A stretch of 64,000 nt of DNA from DRPN01 sp964599235 (GCA_964599235.1 CAZRDX010000003.1:95609-159608); one strand, 5' to 3'. Positions 28,528-37,425 are shown, counted from the first letter of the stretch. Notes: generated by a model from the letters alone, not told the origin. Translations and numbers: made by a program.

Positions 28528-29619
28528 TTACAGGAACTTCTCCCCTGCCTTTATCTGCACTTCCTTGACGAACTGCTTGATCCGCTGTTCTTCACGTTTG
28601 GGACAGATGAGCGTGATCTCCCCCGACTGAACAACGATATAGTCCTCAAGCCCGTAGGCGACCAGCAGCTTGCCTTCGTCCGTACGAACTATGGAGTTCT
28701 TCACTTCATACAAAAAAACCTGATCCCCTGTGACCATGTTCCCGTGATCATCATGCTCGGAATGCTCATAGAGGGAGTTCCAGGTTCCCAGATCGGACCA
28801 TCCGAAGTCGGCACAGATCACATAAACGTTCTCGGCCTTCTCCATAATGGCATAATCGATGGATATCTCCGTACAGTTGGCATAGGCCTCATAAATGAAC
28901 GACTCTTCTTCCGGGGTGTAATATTTCCCTCTCCCTTCTGCGAAGATATGGTACAGATCGGGCATGTATTTCTCGAAAGCCTTCACAATGCTTTCAACCG
29001 ACCAGAGGAAGATCCCGGCGTTCCAGTAGAAATCTCCGCTGGCCAGAAAGATCTCCGCCATCTCCCTGTCCGGTTTTTCGGTAAAGGTCTTTACCTTGTA
29101 CAGATCATTGTGGTCGGGTTGACGGGTATCCTTCTTGATCTGGATGTATCCGTAACCTGTTTCCGGCCGTGTGGGTTCGACCCCGATGGTGAGGAGTGCT
29201 TCGTGATCCTCAACAAAATCCAGCCCCTCACCGATCACCTCCAGGAATTTTCGCTCATCCAGGATGAAATGGTCGGACGGAGCGACGACCATCACTGCCT
29301 GAGGATCCACCTCCCGTATTTTCTCACTGGCATAGGCAATGCAGGGAGCGGTGTTCTTCCTGAACGGCTCGGAAAGGACCCTGTCGGGACGGATCTCCGG
29401 GAGCTGTTCCATGACCAGATCGGTATACTCCTTGTTGGTGACGATGAGGATGTTATCTTTCGGACAGATCTTCAGGAAACGGTCGTAGGTCATTTGCAGC
29501 AGCGACCGGCCCGTTCCCAGGATATCAAGGAACTGCTTGGGCCTGTGAGCCCGGCTGTAAGGCCAGAACCGGCTCCCGACCCCTCCGGCCATGATCACAC
29601 AGTAATGATGTTCGTTCAT
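28528..29619 (-). CDS. manC: Mannose-1-phosphate guanylyltransferase
   Basis: Makes GDP-mannose from mannose-1-phosphate and GTP for surface polysaccharides. The 363-residue protein has the nucleotidyltransferase signature VIMAGGVGSRFWPYSRAHRPKQFLD, VVAPSDHFI and FTEKPD. It is the short form without the phosphomannose isomerase domain. ATG 29619 gives the usual start; an upstream start at 29640 would overlap its -7 box. Divergent from mlaE. Confidence 0.92.
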   Translation of the reverse strand: MNEHHYCVIMAGGVGSRFWPYSRAHRPKQFLDILGTGRSLLQMTYDRFLKICPKDNILIVTNKEYTDLVMEQLPEIRPDRVLSEPFRKNTAPCIAYASEKIREVDPQAVMVVAPSDHFILDERKFLEVIGEGLDFVEDHEALLTIGVEPTRPETGYGYIQIKKDTRQPDHNDLYKVKTFTEKPDREMAEIFLASGDFYWNAGIFLWSVESIVKAFEKYMPDLYHIFAEGRGKYYTPEEESFIYEAYANCTEISIDYAIMEKAENVYVICADFGWSDLGTWNSLYEHSEHDDHGNMVTGDQVFLYEVKNSIVRTDEGKLLVAYGLEDYIVVQSGEITLICPKREEQRIKQFVKEVQIKAGEKFL

Positions 29620-29637
29620 GGTTTCAATAGTTTGGCC

Positions 29638-29645
29638 CAAAGATA
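29638..29645 (-). promoter_or_regulatory. manC -7 box
   Basis: The minus strand reads TATCTTTG, 18 bases before the ATG at 29619. It lies 30 bases from the oppositely directed mlaE box. Confidence 0.55.
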
Positions 29646-29675
29646 AATAAATATCCCCGAATGGGAATAATTGCG

Positions 29676-29683
29676 TATTTTTG
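29676..29683 (+). promoter_or_regulatory. mlaE -7 box
   Basis: TATTTTTG is a full TAnnTTTG match, 19 bases before the mlaE ATG. No -33 TTG is evident. Confidence 0.55.
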
Positions 29684-29702
29684 CCACTGAAAGCCGGTAA
29701 CC

Positions 29703-30446
29703 ATGCGAAATCTTCTGTTCCATTTCGGCAATTATTTCCTTCTGCTGACGAAAGTCTTCTCCAAACCGGAGAAGAAGAGGATCTACTACCGCCAGTTCGT
29801 TCAGGAGCTGAACAATATCGGCCTTAATTCATTGGGTATCGTTCTGATCATTTCTCTTTTCATGGGATCGGTGATCACCCTGCAGACAGCCTATAACACC
29901 GAAAGTCCTTTCCTCCCCAAGTACCTGATCGGGCTCGGCTGCCGTGATTCGATGATCCTGGAGTTTTCCTCCACCATGATCGCCCTTATCATGGCGGGCA
30001 AGGCCGGTTCGAACATTGCCTCCGAACTGGGAACGATGCGTATCACCGAACAGATCGACGCCCTGGAGATCATGGGGATCAATTCTGCCAGTTTTCTCAT
30101 ACTTCCCAAGATCCTTGCCTCGCTCTTTTTCTTTCCCCTGCTCACGATCATCAGCATCATCACGGGGATCTTCGGGGGATGGCTTTCCGTAGTGGTGACC
30201 GGGGTCATCCCCGTACCCGATTTCAATTACGGGCTTCAGTATGCTTTCAATCCTTTTTTCGTCACCTACACGCTGATCAAGACCACGGTGTTCGCCTTCA
30301 TCATTTCTTCCGTCTCCTCCTATTACGGTTATACCGTTGAAGGAGGGGCACTGGAAGTGGGCCGGGCCTCCACCAAGGCAGTGGTATACAGCAGTATCAA
30401 TATCCTGCTGTTCAACGTCATCCTAACCCAACTCCTGCTGTCATGA
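29703..30446 (+). CDS. mlaE: MlaE-type ABC transporter permease
   Basis: A 247-residue inner-membrane permease of the MlaE/YrbE family, which moves phospholipid between the inner and outer membranes with an MCE protein. Typical segments are GSVITLQTAYNTE, the coupling-helix region RITEQIDALEIMGIN and a C-terminal membrane helix pair. It overlaps the ATPase gene by 4 bases. The MCE-domain partner (MlaD) is not adjacent, so the complete transporter must use a gene outside this window. Confidence 0.92.
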   Translation: MRNLLFHFGNYFLLLTKVFSKPEKKRIYYRQFVQELNNIGLNSLGIVLIISLFMGSVITLQTAYNTESPFLPKYLIGLGCRDSMILEFSSTMIALIMAGKAGSNIASELGTMRITEQIDALEIMGINSASFLILPKILASLFFFPLLTIISIITGIFGGWLSVVVTGVIPVPDFNYGLQYAFNPFFVTYTLIKTTVFAFIISSVSSYYGYTVEGGALEVGRASTKAVVYSSINILLFNVILTQLLLS

Positions 30447-31204
30447 TCCGGGTGGAACATCTTACCAAGGTCTTTGACGACAAGACCGTCCTGGATGATA
30501 TCTCCTGCACCTTTGAGAAAGGCAAGACCAACCTGATCATCGGTCAGAGCGGTTCGGGCAAGACCGTCCTCCTGAAGAGCATCGTGGGCCTGATCGAGCC
30601 CACCCGTGGAGAGATCTTTTACGGCGATGTCAACTTCACACGGCTCAACTTCATGGAGAAAAAAGACATCCGCAAGAAGATCGGCATGCTTTTCCAGGGA
30701 GCGGCCCTTTTCGACTCGGCTACCGTCGAAGAGAACGTAATGTTCCCGCTCCACATGTTCACCAACATGACCGACGAGGAAAAGCGGGAACGTGCCAATT
30801 TCTGCCTGGAAAGAGTGAACGTCGTCAATGCCAACCATCTTTATCCTGCCGAGATCAGCGGAGGGATGAAGAAACGGGTGGCCCTGGCACGTGCCATCGT
30901 CCTGAACCCCGACTACCTCTTCTGCGACGAACCCAATTCAGGCCTCGATCCCCAGACATCCATCCTCATTGACCAGCTGATCAAGGATATCACCGAAGAA
31001 TTCCAGACCGTGACCATCGTCAACACCCACGACATGAACTCCGTCATGGGCATAGGTGAAAAGATCGTTTTCATCCACGAGGGCAAAAAAGTGTGGGAAG
31101 GCAACAACAAAGAGATCCTCTATTCGGACAACGAGATCCTCAATAACTTCGTCTTTGCCAATCAGATGGCGATGGAACTCAAGAAAGCACGCGCACGCAG
31201 TTAA
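30443..31204 (+). CDS. mlaF: MlaF-type ABC transporter ATPase
   Basis: A 253-residue ATP-binding subunit that powers the MlaE permease. Walker A is GQSGSGKT (about 34-41), the signature motif is ISGGMKKRVALARA, Walker B is YLFCDEPNSGLDP, and the switch histidine lies in NTHDMNS. Coupled to mlaE by ATGA overlap. The next gene is convergent 10 bases away. Confidence 0.93.
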   Translation: MIRVEHLTKVFDDKTVLDDISCTFEKGKTNLIIGQSGSGKTVLLKSIVGLIEPTRGEIFYGDVNFTRLNFMEKKDIRKKIGMLFQGAALFDSATVEENVMFPLHMFTNMTDEEKRERANFCLERVNVVNANHLYPAEISGGMKKRVALARAIVLNPDYLFCDEPNSGLDPQTSILIDQLIKDITEEFQTVTIVNTHDMNSVMGIGEKIVFIHEGKKVWEGNNKEILYSDNEILNNFVFANQMAMELKKARARS

Positions 31205-31213
31205 AGCACCGCG

Positions 31214-31831
31214 TCAGCATCCCCCGGAAGCCACGACCTTCTTCTTCCTGCGAGGGACTACGATCTTGGGCGCCTTTTTTTCCGGCAGGTTCATCTGCCC
31301 GCCCTGTTTGAAGAATTTCGCATAATCGTACCGGGGATGTTCGTCGTAACATTTCCCTTCCACTTCGCTCGGTAACGGCTTGCCCGTGACATAAAAGTCG
31401 TAACCGCCGAGCATGACTTTCACGTTCTCGTAACCCAGCTGGCGAAGCAACATCCACGGACCGCAGCCGTTCACCTCATCGTCGGAATAGATGATGAAAG
31501 TCTTGCCGGCTTCTTCTTTCAGACGCGACAGGTTCTCCTTGCCCAGCAGATCGTGCATCGGCACGTTGACAGCCCCGCGTATATGCCCGACGATGTAATC
31601 CTCGGGGGTACGGACATCGAGAAGAACATATCCTGGATCCCCCTTCCGTACGATCTCACGCACCTGGCCGGGAGTGATCACATCTTTCATGTCCAGCACC
31701 TCCTGCAGCATCTCCCCGGCACTGACCGGATAGTATCGCATCGGCCTGCCGGAAAAGAGAAATCCGGGGATCACCAGCATCAGAAGCAGGATGGCTGCCC
31801 AATGGTTGGAGTTGAGATGAATCTTTGCCAT
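31214..31831 (-). CDS. Rhodanese-fold protein 1 with Ser at the active site and C-terminal GGC arm
   Basis: A 205-residue protein with an N-terminal hydrophobic anchor (about 11-27) and a single rhodanese domain (about 50-150; LLDVRTPEDYIVGHIRGAVNVP). The catalytic cysteine position after the FIIY strand is Ser116, so classical sulfurtransferase chemistry is not expected. Three cysteines remain: Cys123, Cys161 and the last residue, Cys205. The last 15 residues, VVPRRKKKVVASGGC, are identical to those of its upstream neighbour, while the domains differ. The terminal GGC recalls the SoxY carrier arm. It is the last gene of the psr operon, 18 bases after its paralogue, and probably periplasmic. 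A sulfur-carrier role is inference. Confidence 0.85.
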   Translation of the reverse strand: MAKIHLNSNHWAAILLLMLVIPGFLFSGRPMRYYPVSAGEMLQEVLDMKDVITPGQVREIVRKGDPGYVLLDVRTPEDYIVGHIRGAVNVPMHDLLGKENLSRLKEEAGKTFIIYSDDEVNGCGPWMLLRQLGYENVKVMLGGYDFYVTGKPLPSEVEGKCYDEHPRYDYAKFFKQGGQMNLPEKKAPKIVVPRRKKKVVASGGC

Positions 31832-31849
31832 GTTCGGAATCTTTTTTCG

Positions 31850-32464
31850 TTAACAACCACCTGAGGCGACCACTTTCTTTTTTCTGCGGGGAACCACTTT
31901 GAGTGGCGTTTTTGTCTTTTTGGCCGTCGTTGTCGTCCCTCCCCTGAAATACTGTCCCGCGGCCACACGGAAATCGTACAGTTCGAACGCCTCGGACGAA
32001 GCGGTGGAGGGGGGTAAAGGAGGATTCATGATGGTCTCGATCCACCGGTTCAGGCCGCCCTTCATCACATAGGTATTGCTGTATCCCAGACGGCGGGTCA
32101 GCACCCACGCCTGGTTGGCCCGGATGGTGCCGTTGGAATAGAAGACATGGGTCTGCTCGTCACCGCTGATGAGGTCGAGGTTCTCCGGATCGAGGATATG
32201 TGCCAGAGGGATGTTCACCGCCCCCGGCAGATGGAACTTGCTGTAAGAAACCGAATCCCTGACATCGATCAGATGGAGCGAAGGGTCGCGGTCAATGAGC
32301 AGGGATGCCACCTCATCGGTGGAGAAAAAACGGGTCTCCCGCCCCAGGTCCTGAAGGAGCTTCTGAGGAGGAATATCACTGCTTTCGGGCCTCTCCGGCA
32401 GCAGCCATACCAACAGGCCTATGCCCAGGGCCACTACCGTCAAAAAGATGGTTCCTTTCTGCAT
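31850..32464 (-). CDS. Rhodanese-fold protein 2 with Ser at the active site and C-terminal GGC arm
   Basis: A 204-residue protein with an N-terminal membrane anchor (about 6-22) and a rhodanese domain (about 45-145; LHLIDVRDSVSYSKFHLPGAVNIP). Ser110 replaces the catalytic cysteine in HVFYSNGTIRA. The only cysteine is the C-terminal residue, Cys204. A flexible Thr/Lys/Pro linker (from about 175) leads to the tail VVPRRKKKVVASGGC shared exactly with the downstream paralogue. Of those 15 codons, 13 differ synonymously between the two genes, so the peptide is under selection and the match is not a recent DNA copy. It sits 19 bases after the YeeE/YedE gene, in the same operon. Confidence 0.85.
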   Translation of the reverse strand: MQKGTIFLTVVALGIGLLVWLLPERPESSDIPPQKLLQDLGRETRFFSTDEVASLLIDRDPSLHLIDVRDSVSYSKFHLPGAVNIPLAHILDPENLDLISGDEQTHVFYSNGTIRANQAWVLTRRLGYSNTYVMKGGLNRWIETIMNPPLPPSTASSEAFELYDFRVAAGQYFRGGTTTTAKKTKTPLKVVPRRKKKVVASGGC

Positions 32465-32483
32465 GACAACAAGATTTTCACCG

Positions 32484-33074
32484 TTAATATTCAGGTTTTT
32501 TCACCCTCTTCTCGATGAGGGGAACCAGATAGAACAACCCTACGGCCACGAGGATGAGCAGGAAAGTGAAGAGGCCGCGGCTCATGCCGAGGGTGTCGTA
32601 GATCTTGATACCTCCCTCGTAGCCGCTGTTGACGAAATCCTTGATCAGCGGATAGGTCTCACCGTAAAGCAGTGCGCCGAGGAAAGTGCCGACGACGAAC
32701 ATCATCGCATCCATTTTCCCGATGGAGGAGGCTGCGAAGCCCGTACCCGGGCAGAAGCCGCCCGTGACGAAGCCCAGCCCCATGATCATTCCTCCTACGA
32801 TGGCCGCCCCCCAGTAAGTGGGCTGCACATACAGCATGCTCACATCGATCCAGCCGAAGTAATCCAGCAGGACAATGCCTGCGGCAGCGGTGGCCGCCCC
32901 CGTGAAGAAGACACGCAAAACAACGAAGTCATAACCGTAAAACAGCCCGACGAGGTTCTTCGACGAAGAGAACCCCGCAGCCTCCAGGATGAAACCAAAG
33001 GCAATGCCGATGAGCATGGCAATGATGAAATCCCATTCCGGAGCGATGATCCCTTGAGGTACTAAAGGTCCCAT
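32484..33074 (-). CDS. YeeE/YedE half transporter B (GGFCPGTG motif)
   Basis: A 196-residue inner-membrane protein with about five membrane segments, of the YeeE/YedE (TsuA-like) family. TsuA imports thiosulfate by relaying it along conserved cysteines. The key motif is GGFCPGTG with Cys108, preceded by the family segment GFILEAAGFSS. It is the second half of a split pair: the other half, with its own cysteine motif, is 15 bases upstream. Substrate is inferred from the family; sulfite or another sulfur compound is also possible. Confidence 0.88.
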   Translation of the reverse strand: MGPLVPQGIIAPEWDFIIAMLIGIAFGFILEAAGFSSSKNLVGLFYGYDFVVLRVFFTGAATAAAGIVLLDYFGWIDVSMLYVQPTYWGAAIVGGMIMGLGFVTGGFCPGTGFAASSIGKMDAMMFVVGTFLGALLYGETYPLIKDFVNSGYEGGIKIYDTLGMSRGLFTFLLILVAVGLFYLVPLIEKRVKKPEY

Positions 33075-33089
33075 ATCTTTTCCTTTCTT

Positions 33090-33626
33090 TTAGATCCAGA
33101 GTTTCCTGAAGAAATAAGCGAACAGGTATCCTCCGCCGAAGATGGCGAGCATGGTGACGAACCCTCCCGTAGCCAGTACGGTGATGCCGCTGAGGGCGGC
33201 ACCGCTCGTGCAGCCCCGTGCCATGGTGGCCCCGTACTCAAAGAGGATACCACCGATCAGGGCCCACAACAGCCTTTTTCGCGAAGTGATCCCCGGGGAA
33301 TGTTCCACACGCAGCTTCAGGCGACCCGACAGGGCCCCCGAGATGAAACCTCCCACCAGGACACCCAGCAGCTCAAAGTTGAGCCAGTCCTTCAAAGGGC
33401 TGTGCGGACCATTGACATATTTCCCGTAAAACTCGGAATGATGAGCATGTTGCGGGGCCACAGCCTCCACCACGGCTGCGGTGACCCTCTTAGGGCCACC
33501 GCTGGCACCGGGTCCGCGACCGGAAAAATAGAATGCAGCGATCAGCACAAGACCCAACAACACCCCCGCAAGATAAGGGTTCATGTACTTGTTCGGGTCC
33601 GGTGTTCGGGTTCCTCCGTTTTCCAT
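33090..33626 (-). CDS. YeeE/YedE half transporter A (ARGCTSG motif)
   Basis: A 178-residue inner-membrane protein with about four membrane segments. It carries the second YeeE/YedE signature, YGATMARGCTSGAALSG, with Cys139. Together with the next gene it probably rebuilds one TsuA-like transporter for a sulfur compound. A histidine-rich periplasmic-looking stretch (QHAHHSEFYGKY, about 60-70) lies between segments one and two. It follows psrC by 15 bases in the same operon. Confidence 0.87.
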   Translation of the reverse strand: MENGGTRTPDPNKYMNPYLAGVLLGLVLIAAFYFSGRGPGASGGPKRVTAAVVEAVAPQHAHHSEFYGKYVNGPHSPLKDWLNFELLGVLVGGFISGALSGRLKLRVEHSPGITSRKRLLWALIGGILFEYGATMARGCTSGAALSGITVLATGGFVTMLAIFGGGYLFAYFFRKLWI

Positions 33627-33641
33627 GACACATACTGTTTT

Positions 33642-34583
33642 TTAATACAAATACCTTGTGATCTGGCCTGCTTCGAGCATGATGAAGCGGAACATCAGTC
33701 CCCCGAAAAGCACCAGGAAAGCTGGCACCGCGGCAGGGATCCTGTAACCTTTCCATTCCAGCACTTCGAGGAAGGCGGGCACCAGCAGCCCCAGGATCAT
33801 CACGAACCCCCAGAAGGGCACCGTGAACTCCCCGCCCAGGAAGAGGCTGGCTGCCTCCTGCTGCACCTCGGTACTGGCCAGAAAGCCCATGAACATATGT
33901 ACGATGAAAAAGATCTCGATGGTGATGAGCAACAGATCGATACGGCCAAACAGCATCTTCTCCTCATGATCCTTGCTCAGCCACATGATGGTAGCCGCTC
34001 CCGTCGAAAGCCCCGAGGTCAGGAACAAGGGCCCCAGGATCGAGGTGTTCCACAAAGGACGGGCATTGAAGGCCGACAACAGGATCCCGGTATAAATACC
34101 CAGGATGGTAGCCAGTACGATCATCACCCACGCAAAAGGCCTGCGGTTGCGGATCACCCACCCCTCAAAAGTATAAAGCCATTTGTACTTCCAGTCCCAT
34201 GAGGGTACCAGCTCCCGCAGGTAACTGGCACTCCAGATGATGGAGAAAGGGGTCACCAGCATCAGCGTCCAGGCACCCCACGACATGGGCGACTCCAGAC
34301 GAATGGTGGTATAGAGCCGCCAGAAGAACAGCTTATGCCGAAGATCAAGGAAAAGGGCGCCCAGGCCGATGACCAGCGCCACAGGGGTGATGAAAGAGGC
34401 CCACTTGACGGCCGTGGGGGCTTTGTCCTCCTTGCCCATGATCACATACAACGAGGCGAAGAAGATCAGGCCCGCAGCCAGACCGCCAAGAAAAAGATAT
34501 AGAGGGATCTGCCAGTGCCAGAGGGTAAGATAGGGATCCACCCCCGGGATATTCCTTCCGCTGACGATCAGTTCTTCATTCAT
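33642..34583 (-). CDS. psrC: NrfD/PsrC-type membrane quinol-interacting subunit
   Basis: A 313-residue membrane subunit with eight or nine helices of the NrfD/PsrC family. It anchors the periplasmic reductase and exchanges electrons with the quinone pool. The starting region NIPGVDPYLTLWHWQIPLYLFLGGLAAG is typical. The frame is open far upstream through psrB, but the ATG at 34583 gives the family N-terminus MNEELIVSGRN and a 16-base gap from psrB. Substrate specificity lies in the catalytic subunit. Confidence 0.92.
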   Translation of the reverse strand: MNEELIVSGRNIPGVDPYLTLWHWQIPLYLFLGGLAAGLIFFASLYVIMGKEDKAPTAVKWASFITPVALVIGLGALFLDLRHKLFFWRLYTTIRLESPMSWGAWTLMLVTPFSIIWSASYLRELVPSWDWKYKWLYTFEGWVIRNRRPFAWVMIVLATILGIYTGILLSAFNARPLWNTSILGPLFLTSGLSTGAATIMWLSKDHEEKMLFGRIDLLLITIEIFFIVHMFMGFLASTEVQQEAASLFLGGEFTVPFWGFVMILGLLVPAFLEVLEWKGYRIPAAVPAFLVLFGGLMFRFIMLEAGQITRYLY

Positions 34584-34599
34584 CGGTCCATGTTTTTGG

Positions 34600-35133
34600 T
34601 TACAAAAGGAAATAAAGCTGAGGTTTGGTACCTGCTTCCGGGGCCAGCACCTTCCACTTGCGTTCGGCCACCACCTTGGAGACATCGCTGTTGGGATCAT
34701 CGAGGTCACCGAAATGGAGACAATGTGTAGGACACACCTCCACACAGGCGGGGTTCTCCCCTTTCTCCACACGGTGGACGCAGAACGTGCACTTGTCCAC
34801 GTAGCCGTCGGGGTGGGGATAACGAGCATCGTACGGGCAGGCCTCAATGCAGGCCCCGCAGCCGATGCATTTGTCGTGATCGACCAGGACGATGCCTCCC
34901 TCCACAATATGGCTGGCACCCGTGGGACAACAACGCACACAGGGTGCATCCTCGCAGTGGTTGCACCGTTCGGAGCGTATCTCCATCTCCACATGAGGAT
35001 AGGTGCCTGCCACACTCTCCACGATCCAGTCACGGGCATAACCCAGCGGGACATTGTTCTCGGTCTGGCAGGCCACCACGCAGTCGGAGCAGCCGACACA
35101 TTTCTTGGTGTCTATGGCCATTGCATATCTCAT
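34600..35133 (-). CDS. psrB: Four-cluster ferredoxin subunit of the molybdopterin reductase
   Basis: A 177-residue iron-sulfur protein that wires the catalytic subunit to the membrane subunit. Four 4Fe-4S motifs are visible: CVGCSDCVVAC, CNHCEDAPCVRCCP, CIGCGACIEACPYDARY, and CTFCVHRV with CVEVCPTHC. Its ATG overlaps the psrA stop by 4 bases. It has no signal peptide and is likely exported with PsrA through the Tat system. Confidence 0.93.
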   Translation of the reverse strand: MRYAMAIDTKKCVGCSDCVVACQTENNVPLGYARDWIVESVAGTYPHVEMEIRSERCNHCEDAPCVRCCPTGASHIVEGGIVLVDHDKCIGCGACIEACPYDARYPHPDGYVDKCTFCVHRVEKGENPACVEVCPTHCLHFGDLDDPNSDVSKVVAERKWKVLAPEAGTKPQLYFLL

Positions 35134-37379
35134 GATGCCACCTCCTTTCCGCTTTCTTCAGGTTTTTCTGTCAGGAACGTCACGAAATTGCCCCGCATGC
35201 CGGTTCCTCCCATCACGGGGTCCATCGTTATCTGGGTGATCAGTTCGCTGTCGCTGGCACCCCGGCCGTAAGCACGGGTAAGCAGTTTCTCCTTATGGCC
35301 GAAGCCGTGCACCATATAAACCGAGTCCCAGCGTATCCTTTCGGTGATACGCACCTTCACCGGAAAGGAGGAGACCACGCCGTCCTGGTTCTTCAGCCAG
35401 ACATACTGACCGTTCTTGAGCCCCCAGAGACGGGCCACCTTGGGATTGACCCAGACGGAGTTCTCCTTGCGCAGCTCCCACAGGTTGGGGTTGTTGGCCG
35501 TACGGCTGAAGGTATGCATGGGTGCCCGGCCGTAGTTCAGACGATAATACCCCGGCGGCGGGTCGGGATGCGGCGTATAGTTGGGCAGCGGATCAAAACC
35601 GGCAGCAGCGAAATCGGTGGAATAGAGCTCGATCTTGCCGGTATTGGTGTTGAACTCGTAATCCTCGCCGTTGAGGAAATAGAGGTCGTCGTATTCTCTC
35701 TTCAGCTTCTTGACGCCCAGGCGTTTCATCTCCTCGAGCGAGCTGCCCACCTGTTTCAGCTGCCAGTCGAGCAGCTCTTCGATGTCTTTCCACGGGAAAT
35801 AATCCCCCAGGCCGAGCCGGTTGGCCAGTTCCTTGGCGATCCACCAGTTGGGCTTGGTGTCGTAGAGTGGCTCGGTGGCCGGCATACGAAGGGCCATGTT
35901 GGGCTCCCGGTGGGGCGAAGTACGTATGCCGTCGTAACGCTCGAGGTAGGTGCACTCGGGCAGCACCACATCGGCATACTGAACGATGTCCATCGGCATG
36001 GTATCGATGACCACCAGAAAATCGAGATTGTCGAGAGCCTCGATGGTCTTGTTGGTATCCGGTAACGAGGCGGTGAGGTTGGTGCCATAGACCATCCATG
36101 CCTTGATGTTCCAGTCGCGCGAAGGATCGGGGATGGTCAGATCGCATACGGCCGTGGTGAGCACCTCGTTGGCCAGGGCGTACTGCTCTTTGTAGAAATC
36201 ACGCCACGTGATCTTCGGTTTGGGATATTCGGGTGTGGGCCACTTGGGCAGATGGACCCCCTCGGGCACGAAGAAGCCGCCGCGGCGTCCCCACGAGCCC
36301 AGCAGCGCATTGAGGATCGCGATGGCACGCGAACGCTGGGTGTCATCACCGTACCAGGTCACATGCCGGCCGGGATGGACGATGACGGCAGGAGCGGCAT
36401 GGGCCATCTCACGGGCCGTTTTACGGATCAGATCGGGCCGGATGGTCGTGATCCCGTAAGCCCATTCAGGTGTCTTGTCCTTCACATGTTCCTTGAGCTC
36501 CTTGAAACCAAAAGTATATTTTTCGACATACTCTTTGTCGTACAGCTCTTCATAGATGATCACATGCATCCACGCCAGCAACAGGGCGATGTCGGTGGCC
36601 GGCTTGATGGGCAACCAGTACTTGGAGTGCGAAGCGGCCGTGCTGAAACGCGGATCGACGGTGATGATGGTAGCCCCCTTGTCGATGGCTTCCGACATCT
36701 CCTGGATCTGGCCATTGTGCATGTTCTCGCCGATATGGGATCCTATGAGCACCAGACAGCGGGTATCGCGGATGTCGGTCCTTTCGGGCGACATCACCTC
36801 CTCACCGAAAGTGGCGGCAAAAGCCACCTCACGCGGACCCCGGCACTGCGCAAAGGAAGGAGCCGCAATGAATGAAGAACCATAGGCCTTCATCAGGTGG
36901 GTGATCATCTTCCCTCCCGTGCCGTGGGAGAAAAGCGCCACCGCCTCGGGACCATATTTTTCCTTGATCTCGGTGAATTTCCTGGCCACCAGGTCAAGCG
37001 CCTCCTCCCAGGTGGCTTCCCTGAAACGCTGGTTTCCCGGCTTCCCTTCACGGATCAGAGGAGTCTTCAGACGGTCGCCGTCATAGTACATGCCGACCCC
37101 GCCGGTACCGCGCGGGCACAGACGACCCATACTGTGGGGATCATCCTCATTGCCGATGATCTTCTGGATGCGCCCTTGCTTGTCGGTATATACCCAGCCG
37201 GCACACTTCCAGAAACAGACCTCACAGTAGGTAGGGGTACGGGTCAGTTCCTCGCCGGCCTCGATCGTATCATCCGGCCCTCCCTGCGAGAAAGCCCGGA
37301 TGGCCGGCCTGGCAAACATCAACGCACCCGCACCGGCACCCGTGATCTTGATGAAATCGCGTCGCGATGTGTGCTTCAT
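35130..37379 (-). CDS. psrA: Molybdopterin oxidoreductase, polysulfide/thiosulfate reductase type
   Basis: A 749-residue catalytic subunit of the DMSO-reductase family. The N-terminus has a Tat signal (SRRDFIKITG) and a 4Fe-4S site formed by Cys52, Cys55, Cys59 and Cys88. Cys179 in APSFAQCRGPRE is the probable molybdenum ligand, as in polysulfide and thiosulfate reductases. It should reduce a sulfur compound in the periplasm using quinol electrons through PsrB and PsrC. The YeeE/YedE and rhodanese genes downstream support a sulfur substrate. Tetrathionate or arsenate-type activity is not excluded. mobA, for its cofactor, is divergent. Confidence 0.9.
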   Translation of the reverse strand: MKHTSRRDFIKITGAGAGALMFARPAIRAFSQGGPDDTIEAGEELTRTPTYCEVCFWKCAGWVYTDKQGRIQKIIGNEDDPHSMGRLCPRGTGGVGMYYDGDRLKTPLIREGKPGNQRFREATWEEALDLVARKFTEIKEKYGPEAVALFSHGTGGKMITHLMKAYGSSFIAAPSFAQCRGPREVAFAATFGEEVMSPERTDIRDTRCLVLIGSHIGENMHNGQIQEMSEAIDKGATIITVDPRFSTAASHSKYWLPIKPATDIALLLAWMHVIIYEELYDKEYVEKYTFGFKELKEHVKDKTPEWAYGITTIRPDLIRKTAREMAHAAPAVIVHPGRHVTWYGDDTQRSRAIAILNALLGSWGRRGGFFVPEGVHLPKWPTPEYPKPKITWRDFYKEQYALANEVLTTAVCDLTIPDPSRDWNIKAWMVYGTNLTASLPDTNKTIEALDNLDFLVVIDTMPMDIVQYADVVLPECTYLERYDGIRTSPHREPNMALRMPATEPLYDTKPNWWIAKELANRLGLGDYFPWKDIEELLDWQLKQVGSSLEEMKRLGVKKLKREYDDLYFLNGEDYEFNTNTGKIELYSTDFAAAGFDPLPNYTPHPDPPPGYYRLNYGRAPMHTFSRTANNPNLWELRKENSVWVNPKVARLWGLKNGQYVWLKNQDGVVSSFPVKVRITERIRWDSVYMVHGFGHKEKLLTRAYGRGASDSELITQITMDPVMGGTGMRGNFVTFLTEKPEESGKEVAS

Positions 37380-37425
37380 GATTCTTCGTGGATTTGTCCG
37401 AGAATTTTTTGTGAACCTCTATATG

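Noticed and set aside
29703..31204. MlaE/MlaF pair read as a drug or toluene exporter
   Set aside because: MlaE-type permease and ATPase motifs indicate lipid transport; the older toluene-tolerance label for this family is not supported.
31214..31219. Possible selenocysteine or read-through at the TGC-TGA end of rhodanese protein 1
   Set aside because: The paralogue ends at exactly the same residue with TAA, so the terminal Cys is the true end in both.
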